Translations under genes and position numbers: made by a program
NCBI RefSeq assembly: GCF_902497625.1
Contig: NZ_CABVGX010000003.1
Coordinates: 176,676 to 240,675 of the forward strand
DNA: 64,000 nt
Origin: Pseudomonas fluorescens
GTDB taxonomy: Bacteria > Pseudomonadota > Gammaproteobacteria > Pseudomonadales > Pseudomonadaceae
Reading direction: 5' to 3'
Notes under the pieces: generated by a model
Database searches by the model: none
Seen by the model: only the letters and a program-made list of their open reading frames with translations
Told to the model about the DNA's origin: nothing
In this document: positions 57,858-64,000 of the stretch, piece by piece
Layout: each line of letters starts with the position of its first letter
How positions within the stretch are numbered: position 1 is the first letter of the stretch

Positions 57858-58741
57858 TCGCAGCGTATTCGGCGTCCAGCCAGGCCCGCGTCAATGCTGC
57901 ACTCGAAAGCCTGTTCAGTGCGCCCGGCCCTGAACTCGCGCGGCTTTACGAAGCAATGCGCTACAGCGTGATGAATGGTGGCAAACGCGTGCGGCCTCTG
58001 CTGGCCTACGCCGCCTGCGAAGCATTGGGTGGCAAAGCCGAACAAGCCAATGGCGCCGCCTGCGCTGTCGAACTGATCCACGCTTATTCGCTGGTGCACG
58101 ACGATCTGCCGGCCATGGACGATGACGATTTGCGTCGGGGCCTGCCGACCACCCACAAGAAATTCGACGAGGCCTGCGCGATTCTTGCCGGCGACGGCCT
58201 GCAAAGCCTCGCCTTCAGCGCGCTGCTCGACCCACGCTTGAACACTTCTGATGCCGAAATCCGCCTGCAAATGGTCAGCGCACTTGCCCTTGCGGCAGGC
58301 CCTGCCGGCATGGTCGGCGGGCAAGCGATCGACCTCGGCTCGGTCGGTCTGAAACTCGATCAGAAAGCCCTCGAATACATGCACCGGCACAAGACTGGCG
58401 CGCTCATCGAAGTCAGCGTCAAGCTCGGCGCTCTGGCCAGTGGCCGCGCAGAGAAGGATGAACTCAAATCCCTGAAAAATTACGCCCTGGCGATCGGCCT
58501 GGCCTTTCAGGTGCAGGACGACATCCTTGACGTTGAAAGCGATACCGAAACCCTGGGCAAACGCCAGGGTGCCGACATCGCGCGGGACAAGCCGACCTAC
58601 CCGGCTTTGCTCGGCCTGGCCGACGCCAAGGCTTACGCACTGGAGCTGCGCGATCAGGCGCTGCACGCGCTGCGACCGTTTGACGCGGCTGCCGAGCCGT
58701 TGCGTGATCTGGCCCGTTATATCGTCGACCGGCGCAGCTGA
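57854..58741 (+). CDS. ispA: (2E,6E)-farnesyl diphosphate synthase
   Basis: Protein of 295 aa. IspA condenses isopentenyl diphosphate with DMAPP and GPP to farnesyl diphosphate, the source of undecaprenyl and quinone side chains. The first Asp-rich motif is [14 protein letters not shown] and the second is [12 protein letters not shown]. Other conserved parts: [20 protein letters not shown] and GGQAIDL. It overlaps xseB and precedes dxs, the usual order. Confidence 0.97.
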   Translation: MIAAYSASSQARVNAALESLFSAPGPELARLYEAMRYSVMNGGKRVRPLLAYAACEALGGKAEQANGAACAVELIHAYSLVHDDLPAMDDDDLRRGLPTTHKKFDEACAILAGDGLQSLAFSALLDPRLNTSDAEIRLQMVSALALAAGPAGMVGGQAIDLGSVGLKLDQKALEYMHRHKTGALIEVSVKLGALASGRAEKDELKSLKNYALAIGLAFQVQDDILDVESDTETLGKRQGADIARDKPTYPALLGLADAKAYALELRDQALHALRPFDAAAEPLRDLARYIVDRRS

Positions 58742-58832
58742 TGGCGTATCCGCCAAAAAAGACCAACGCGTGGGCAGGGGCCGATGCATCAGGTAAACTG
58801 CCGCATCTTCTATACCTATAACGATTCGCCTG

Positions 58833-60728
58833 ATGCCCACGACGTTTCATGAGATTCCCCGCAAGCGCCCGACCACGCCCCTGCTCGACCGTGCCAATAC
58901 GCCGGACGGGCTACGCCGGTTAGGCGAAGCCGAGCTGGAAACCCTGGCCGATGAATTGCGCCTGGAATTGCTCTATACGGTCGGTCAGACCGGTGGGCAT
59001 TTCGGTGCAGGCCTGGGCGTCATCGAGCTGACCATCGCGCTGCATTACGTTTTCGACACCCCGGACGACCGGCTGGTGTGGGACGTGGGTCATCAGGCCT
59101 ATCCGCATAAGATCCTCACGGGTCGCCGCGAGCGCATGGGCACCCTGCGCCAGAAGGATGGCGTCGCTGCCTTCCCGCGCCGTTCCGAGAGTGAATACGA
59201 CACCTTTGGCGTCGGCCACTCCAGTACCTCGATCAGTGCAGCGCTGGGCATGGCTATCGCCGCCCGCCTGCAGAACAGTGATCGCAAGGCCATCGCAGTG
59301 ATCGGCGATGGTGCGTTGACCGCCGGCATGGCTTTCGAGGCGCTCAACCATGCGCCGGAAGTGAATGCCGACATGCTGGTGATCCTCAATGACAACGACA
59401 TGTCGATCTCGCGCAACGTTGGCGGATTGTCGAATTACCTGGCGAAAATTCTTTCCAGCCGCACTTACGCGAGCATGCGCGAGGGCAGTAAAAAAGTACT
59501 GTCGCGTCTGCCCGGCGCGTGGGAAATCGCCCGTCGCACCGAGGAATACGCCAAAGGCATGCTGGTTCCCGGCACGCTGTTCGAAGAGCTGGGCTGGAAC
59601 TACATCGGCCCGATCGACGGCCACGATCTGCCGACCCTGATCGCCACCTTGCGCAACATGCGCGATCTCAAAGGCCCGCAATTTCTTCACGTGGTGACCA
59701 AGAAAGGTAAAGGCTTCGCCCCGGCAGAAGTGGACCCGATCGTTTACCACGCCATCACCAAGCTTGAACCCGTCGATGCACCCGCCGCGCCGAAACTGGC
59801 CAGCGGGCCGAAATACTCCGGCGTATTCGGTCAGTGGTTGTGCGACATGGCCGAAGCGGATTCACGTTTGGTCGGTATCACCCCGGCGATGAAAGAAGGC
59901 TCCGATCTGGTAGCCTTCAGCGAACGCTTCCCGCAGCGCTATTTCGATGTGGCGATTGCTGAGCAACATGCCGTAACACTTGCAGCCGGCATGGCCTGTG
60001 AAGGCGCAAAACCTGTGGTCGCCATTTACTCGACGTTCCTGCAACGCGGTTACGACCAGTTGATCCATGACGTCGCCGTACAAAACCTCGACGTGCTGTT
60101 CGCCATCGACCGCGCCGGTCTGGTGGGCGAAGACGGCCCGACTCATGCGGGCAGTTTCGATCTGTCGTACCTGCGCTGCATCCCTGGCATGCTGGTCATG
60201 ACGCCCAGTGATGAGAACGAACTGCGCATGATGCTCACCACCGGCCACCTGCACAATGGCCCGGCCGCGGTGCGTTATCCACGCGGCAATGGTCCGAACG
60301 CCACCATCGAGAAAGAGCTGCAAGCGATTGAAATCGGCAAAGGCGTTGTTCGTCGTCAGGGTAAAAATGTTGCCCTGCTGGTATTCGGCGTGCAGTTGGC
60401 CGAAGCGCTGAAAGTCGCCGAAACGCTGGACGCGACCGTGGTCGACATGCGTTTCGTCAAGCCGCTGGATGAGGCGCTGGTTCGTGACATGGCCGGCAGC
60501 CATGAGCTGCTGGTGACGATTGAAGAGAACGCGATCATGGGCGGCGCCGGCGGTGCGGTCAGCGAGTTCCTCGCCCGCGAGAACATCCTCAAGTCGATGC
60601 TGCACCTGGGCCTTCCGGACAGCTATGTCGAGCACGCCAAGCCCGCACAAATGCTGGCCGAATGTGGGCTGGATGAGGCTGGTATCGAGGCGTCGGTGCG
60701 CGAGCGGATGCAGTTGCTGGACCTCTAA
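58833..60728 (+). CDS. dxs: 1-deoxy-D-xylulose-5-phosphate synthase
   Basis: Protein of 631 aa. Dxs joins pyruvate and glyceraldehyde 3-phosphate with thiamine diphosphate in the first step of the MEP pathway. Motifs seen: [18 protein letters not shown] near the start, the thiamine-diphosphate site [20 protein letters not shown] (GDG...), the acid-base Glu in [16 protein letters not shown] and [17 protein letters not shown]. The C-terminal transketolase domain ends with [20 protein letters not shown]. It lies 91 bases after ispA. Confidence 0.98.
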   Translation: MPTTFHEIPRKRPTTPLLDRANTPDGLRRLGEAELETLADELRLELLYTVGQTGGHFGAGLGVIELTIALHYVFDTPDDRLVWDVGHQAYPHKILTGRRERMGTLRQKDGVAAFPRRSESEYDTFGVGHSSTSISAALGMAIAARLQNSDRKAIAVIGDGALTAGMAFEALNHAPEVNADMLVILNDNDMSISRNVGGLSNYLAKILSSRTYASMREGSKKVLSRLPGAWEIARRTEEYAKGMLVPGTLFEELGWNYIGPIDGHDLPTLIATLRNMRDLKGPQFLHVVTKKGKGFAPAEVDPIVYHAITKLEPVDAPAAPKLASGPKYSGVFGQWLCDMAEADSRLVGITPAMKEGSDLVAFSERFPQRYFDVAIAEQHAVTLAAGMACEGAKPVVAIYSTFLQRGYDQLIHDVAVQNLDVLFAIDRAGLVGEDGPTHAGSFDLSYLRCIPGMLVMTPSDENELRMMLTTGHLHNGPAAVRYPRGNGPNATIEKELQAIEIGKGVVRRQGKNVALLVFGVQLAEALKVAETLDATVVDMRFVKPLDEALVRDMAGSHELLVTIEENAIMGGAGGAVSEFLARENILKSMLHLGLPDSYVEHAKPAQMLAECGLDEAGIEASVRERMQLLDL

Positions 60729-60752
60729 ACCTCAGACCTACGCAGACCCCCT

Positions 60753-60841
60753 TGTGGGAGCGGGCTTGCTCGCGAATGCGCAGTGTCAGTCAGCCTATAG
60801 TTGACTGGCCCGGCGCTTTCGCGAGCAAGCCCGCTCCCACA
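60753..60841. repeat. REP-type palindrome, family B variant
   Basis: Arms TGTGGGAGCGGGCTTGCTCG... and CGAGCAAGCCCGCTCCCACA, with a small inner hairpin (CAGTCAG..TTGACTG) in the loop. It lies 24 bases after dxs and ends 38 bases before the btuB-like start, filling most of that gap. Confidence 0.92.
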
Positions 60842-60879
60842 TTTGATTTGTGCTCCCCTTAAGTTCCGATGGACTGCCG

Positions 60880-62763
60880 ATGAAACTCTCTCCCCTCGCC
60901 CTGTCGCTTGCGCTCCTGCCCGCTGGCCCACTGCTCGCCGACACCTTCGAGCGCGATCAAGCGCTGAAGCTGCCCGATGTGCTGATCAGTGCCAACCGCC
61001 AGGTGGAAGCTCGCAACGACAGCAGTGCCGCCAACACCGTGTTCACCCGCGAAGACATCGACCGTTTGCAGCCAGGCAGCGTCACCGACCTGCTGCAGCG
61101 CGTGCCGGGTGTGCAAGTCGGTCAGACCGGCGGGCGTGGCAGTTTGCCGGGGATCTACATTCGCGGGACCAAGTCCGCGCAAAGCCTGGTGCTGGTGGAC
61201 GGTCAACGCATCGGCAACTCGACCTCCGGCGACAGCAATCTGCAGCACATCAACATCGAACAGGTCGAGCGCGTGGAAGTGCTGCGCGGTTCGCGTTCGG
61301 TGATTTACGGCAGCGATGCGATTGGCGGGGTGATCCAGATTTTCACCCGGCGTGGCGGCGAGCAGGGCCTGCAACCGCGCTTGCACGCAGGCTTTGGCAG
61401 CAACCAGAGGTGGGAACGCAGTGTCGGACTGTCTGGTGGCGACGGTAAGACCCGCTTCAACCTCGGTGCCAGCCTCGATGAAACCGCCGGGATCGACCGC
61501 ACTCATGAGTCGTATCCGAGCGACGGCGATCACGATGAATACCGCAATAAATCACTGAGCCTCAGCCTGAGCCACGCCCTCACCGACGACATCGAAGTCG
61601 GCGCGAACCTGTTGGATAACCGCGGCAAAAACGCCTTCGACAACCCGTTCGGCCGCTTCGATATGGACACCTTCGAATCCGTACAAGAGCAGCCGTACAA
61701 CGATTTCACTGTCAGCGGTTTCAGCAGTTACGTTGACGCGCGGATCAATGATCATTGGCAAACCCGTGTCGAACTGGGCCACAGCGAAAATCGCGAAGAG
61801 ACTTTCGACAAACTCAGCGACGAGCGCAGCGTGTTCAACACCTACCGCGATTCCGTGAACTGGCAGAACGACCTTACTCTCGATGCACGCAACAGCCTGA
61901 TCGTTGGCGGCGACTGGTATGAAGACCGGGTCAACAGCAGCACTGCTTTTGACGAGGACAGCCGCTGGAACCGCGCGGCGTTCATTCAGCATCGGTATCA
62001 GGCGGACAGCTTCTCCACTGAGTTGGGACTGCGCCGCGATCAAAACCAGCAGTTTGGCGGCCAGAACAGTTGGAGCGGCACTCTCACGCTGCCGTTGAAT
62101 TCCAACAACGATGTGTTGTTGAGCTACAGCGAAGGTTTCCGTGCACCGACTTTCAACGATTTGTATTACCCGGATTTCAGCAACCCGGACCTCAAGCCGG
62201 AAACCTCGAAAAGCTACGAGTTGCAATGGCGCAGCCAGCTAACTGAAGGCAGTCGTCTCGAAGCATCGCTGTATCGCACAGACCTGCAAGACGCGATCAT
62301 TTTCGGCAGCAACTCGCGGCCGCAGAACGTTGCCTCCGCCCGTATCAATGGCTTCGAAGCGGCACTCAAGCAGGAAGTGTTCGGCTGGCAGAGCAACCTC
62401 GGGGTGGCAATCATTGATCCGCGTGATCGTGACAGCGGGCATACGCTGGCTCGCCGTGCGCGGCGGACATTGAGTTGGGACCTGGATCGGCAGTTTGACC
62501 GGCTCGGGCTCGGCGCGAGCTGGCAAGCGGTCAGCAGCAGCTATGACGACGAGAACAATCTGCAGCCATTGGGCGGTTATGCGCTGCTCGGCTTACGCAG
62601 CAGCTGGGCACTGAATCGCGAGATCAAGCTGGATTTGAAAATCGATAACGTTCTGGACAAGGGTTACAGTCGCGCGTTGTACAGCCATGACGGCGGCCAG
62701 TACGGATACCGCGAGGAAGGTCGGGCATTCATGTTCGGAGTGACCTGGACACCTGAACCCTGA
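60880..62763 (+). CDS. btuB: TonB-dependent outer-membrane receptor, BtuB-like (vitamin B12)
   Basis: Protein of 627 aa, about the length of E. coli BtuB (614). A signal peptide ends near residue 20 (AGPLLA). The TonB box region KLPDVLISANRQ is followed by the plug domain (VTDLLQRVPGVQVGQTGG, GSDAIGGVIQIFTRRGG) and a 22-strand type barrel that ends with a terminal aromatic-rich segment (FMFGVTWTPEP). The B12 role is inferred from similarity to BtuB-type receptors and from the BtuF-like gene next door. The frame opens at 60850; ATG 60880 gives the signal peptide. No cobalamin riboswitch was seen upstream. Confidence 0.88.
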   Translation: MKLSPLALSLALLPAGPLLADTFERDQALKLPDVLISANRQVEARNDSSAANTVFTREDIDRLQPGSVTDLLQRVPGVQVGQTGGRGSLPGIYIRGTKSAQSLVLVDGQRIGNSTSGDSNLQHINIEQVERVEVLRGSRSVIYGSDAIGGVIQIFTRRGGEQGLQPRLHAGFGSNQRWERSVGLSGGDGKTRFNLGASLDETAGIDRTHESYPSDGDHDEYRNKSLSLSLSHALTDDIEVGANLLDNRGKNAFDNPFGRFDMDTFESVQEQPYNDFTVSGFSSYVDARINDHWQTRVELGHSENREETFDKLSDERSVFNTYRDSVNWQNDLTLDARNSLIVGGDWYEDRVNSSTAFDEDSRWNRAAFIQHRYQADSFSTELGLRRDQNQQFGGQNSWSGTLTLPLNSNNDVLLSYSEGFRAPTFNDLYYPDFSNPDLKPETSKSYELQWRSQLTEGSRLEASLYRTDLQDAIIFGSNSRPQNVASARINGFEAALKQEVFGWQSNLGVAIIDPRDRDSGHTLARRARRTLSWDLDRQFDRLGLGASWQAVSSSYDDENNLQPLGGYALLGLRSSWALNREIKLDLKIDNVLDKGYSRALYSHDGGQYGYREEGRAFMFGVTWTPEP

Positions 62764-62778
62764 AAGCTGTCCGATCAC

Positions 62779-62910
62779 CTGTAGCGAGGGGGCTTGCCCC
62801 CGCTGGGCTGCGAAGCGGCCCCAAACTTGTCAGAGATTGACTTCAAATCAAATCGCATCCGCCTGGTTTGCGACTGCTGCACAGTCGAGCGGTGGCAAGC
62901 TCCCTCGCCA
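62779..62910. repeat. REP-type palindrome, family C, copy 4 (diverged)
   Basis: Left arm CTGTAGCGAGGGGGCTTGCC, right arm GGCAAGCTCCCTCGCCA with several mismatches, and an inner hairpin CGACTGCTGCACAGTCG. It lies between the convergent btuB and btuF-like genes. Confidence 0.82.
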
Positions 62911-62914
62911 AAAG

Positions 62915-63715
62915 TCAGCGATCAGGCTGGATCAGGTGGCAGAGTTCGACAGTCGCTGCAATCATCTGCCCGCTCGGGCGTTCGAGGCCTTTATTGGTCA
63001 GCATGAGCAATTGCCCGTGCCGAACAGCCGCCACCTGCGGCCAGGCCTTCCAGGCATCGAGCTGCGCCTGATCGCTGGCCAGGATCACCTGCGGATCACG
63101 CAGCAGCACCGCTTCGACGCTGATCTGCGGCGCGGGCAGCGTCAGGTCGGCAAACACATTGCGCGCACCGCAAACCTGCAACGCATCGCTGATGATCTGT
63201 CCGCCACCGACGGTATACAGTGGCCGATCCCAAACCTGATAAAACACCCGTAGAGGCTGATCGCGTCTGTAGCGTTCGCGCAATGACTCGAGGCGCTGAC
63301 GCAAAGCCGCAGCCAGGGAAATACCACGTTCGGCGCGACCAAGTTGTACGGCAATCGCTTCGATATGCTCGGTCAGTTGATCAAGGTTGTGCGGTTCGGC
63401 GACGTAAGTAGGAATGTTCAAACGCTTGAGCTGCTCACGCTGGGCCGGGCCGACACTGTCGGGCCACAGCAGCAGCAGATCGGGCCGCAGGCTGAGCAGT
63501 TGTTCCATGTCCAACTGACCATAACGGCCTACAGTGGGCAGGCCTTGCAGTTCGGCTGGACGCTCGCCGGCGTCCAACACACCCACCAGCAGATCGGCAG
63601 ACCCCAGTTCTACAACGATTTCGGAGAGAGACGGTGCGAGGCTGACGACCCGCTCGACGGCATGCGCCGAAGCGCCCAAGGCAAGCAGCAGAATCGCCAG
63701 CCCACTGCGGAGCAT
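62915..63715 (-). CDS. Cobalamin-binding periplasmic protein, BtuF-like
   Basis: Protein of 266 aa. It belongs to the class III (TroA-type) substrate-binding proteins used for B12 and iron carriers. The N-terminus has a signal peptide (LAILLLALGASAHA), then ERVVSLAPSLSEIVVELGSA, GRYGQLDMEQLLSLRPDLLL and the later segment TVGGGQIISDALQVCGARNVF, which are shared with BtuF. The reading frame is open further upstream, but ATG 63715 overlaps the stop of the next gene (TGATG). No btuC/btuD genes are in view. Confidence 0.86.
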   Translation of the reverse strand: MLRSGLAILLLALGASAHAVERVVSLAPSLSEIVVELGSADLLVGVLDAGERPAELQGLPTVGRYGQLDMEQLLSLRPDLLLLWPDSVGPAQREQLKRLNIPTYVAEPHNLDQLTEHIEAIAVQLGRAERGISLAAALRQRLESLRERYRRDQPLRVFYQVWDRPLYTVGGGQIISDALQVCGARNVFADLTLPAPQISVEAVLLRDPQVILASDQAQLDAWKAWPQVAAVRHGQLLMLTNKGLERPSGQMIAATVELCHLIQPDR

Positions 63716-64000
63716 CAAGCGAGTTGACGCGGGATACGGTAGAGGTAGAACAGCACGGCGGTGGACAGCGCCAGCAACATCAGCGGCACTGCTTCCAGCC
63801 CGACAAATACCGCGAGGGCGCCGATCCACGCGGGCAGCCCGGCAGCGATAAACGCCGCTCGGCGTTTGGCAGCCAGGGCGATCCAGGCGGCAGGTTCTTC
63901 AGGGGTGTCGAGGGCTTTTTGCGTGGCGATCAGGCCGTGTTTATAGCCACCAAAAAACTTCAGGCTGACAAACATCGAAGCCATACCGGCAATGAACATC
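63715..64000 (-). CDS. Small membrane protein, probably partial at the window edge
   Basis: At least 94 codons are visible. The frame reaches the end of the window, so the ATG at 63999 may be internal. There are two hydrophobic segments near the C-terminus (AGLPAWIGALAVFVGLEAVP and LMLLALSTAVLFYLYRI) and a hydrophobic start. I recognise no family. It overlaps the BtuF-like gene start, so the two are co-transcribed; a role linked to cobalamin is possible but not shown. Confidence 0.6.
   Translation of the reverse strand, partial: MFIAGMASMFVSLKFFGGYKHGLIATQKALDTPEEPAAWIALAAKRRAAFIAAGLPAWIGALAVFVGLEAVPLMLLALSTAVLFYLYRIPRQLA

Noticed and set aside
60729..60879. Cobalamin riboswitch upstream of the BtuB-like gene
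   Set aside because: No B12-box-like core was recognised, and the gap is largely occupied by a REP palindrome; the space is also too short for a typical aptamer beside it.

Overview
This window comes from a gamma-proteobacterial chromosome, almost certainly a Pseudomonas of the P. fluorescens group. Support for this: moderately high GC; the ybeZ-ybeY-corC-lnt, leuS-lptE-holA, lipA-lipB-ybeD-dacA-rlpA-mltB-rodA-mrdA-rlmH-rsfS-nadD-proA and xseB-ispA-dxs blocks in pseudomonad order; an eatR/exaC/eat/eutBC ethanolamine locus; and many REP-type palindromes between genes. No rRNA, tRNA, CRISPR array, insertion sequence or prophage module was seen.

Layout. 1-3046 (+): end of the PhoH-like gene, ybeY, corC and lnt (rRNA maturation and lipoprotein acylation). 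3163-4358 (-): a YdcF-family envelope protein and an unknown small protein. 4637-10772 (+): leuS, lptE, holA, the ribosome-rescue gene arfA with a hairpin inside its reading frame, and a lipoprotein lytic transglycosylase. 10883-23449 (-): ldcA, lipoate genes lipA/lipB with ybeD, then a cell-wall/elongasome cluster (dacA, rlpA, mltB, rodA, mrdA) running with rlmH, rsfS, nadD and proA. 23625-25997 (+): mpg and a DedA-PAP2 fusion protein. 25960-27116: an array of five full plus one partial ~196-bp tandem repeats that carries copies of the 3' end of the DedA-PAP2 gene. 27132-28811 (-): a Lon-N-domain protein and lrgA/lrgB. 28993-31948 (+): a MaoC-fold protein, an 11-MORN-repeat lipoprotein with a caspase-like C13 peptidase domain, and a Rossmann protein. 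32198-34453 (-): a YceK-type lipoprotein, ubiX, mpl. 34640-42377: the sigma-54 activator eatR, divergent from exaC-eat-eutB-eutC, with a clear -24/-12 promoter. 42496-45355 (+): a GNAT protein, a DedA protein, mtfA, ppa. 45588-46316 (+): an orphan XRE-S24 repressor with an operator-like palindrome. 46727-56907 (-): a six-gene alpha-2-macroglobulin operon (magA-F / yfaPQSTA type) whose large protein lacks the thioester Cys. 57015-57356: what looks like the amputated C-terminus of a Fic-family protein. 57615-60728 (+): xseB-ispA-dxs (isoprenoid precursors). 60880-62763 (+) and 62915-63999 (-): a B12-type TonB receptor and a BtuF-like protein, then a partial membrane protein.

How the genes work together. 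Much of the window serves the envelope: lipoprotein acylation (lnt), LPS export (lptE), peptidoglycan elongation (rodA/mrdA), trimming (dacA, ldcA, rlpA, two MltB-family enzymes) and recycling (mpl). The ethanolamine locus uses the B12-dependent enzyme EutBC, and the window also encodes B12 uptake parts. The less ordinary items are the tandem array eating into a gene end, the expanded 17-21 bp REP-arm repeats at two sites, the MORN/C13 lipoprotein, the mag operon, the S24 repressor with its operator, the arfA in-frame hairpin and the Fic remnant. Start codons were chosen by reading frame, overlap with the upstream stop and visible Shine-Dalgarno sequence; uncertain ones are flagged.
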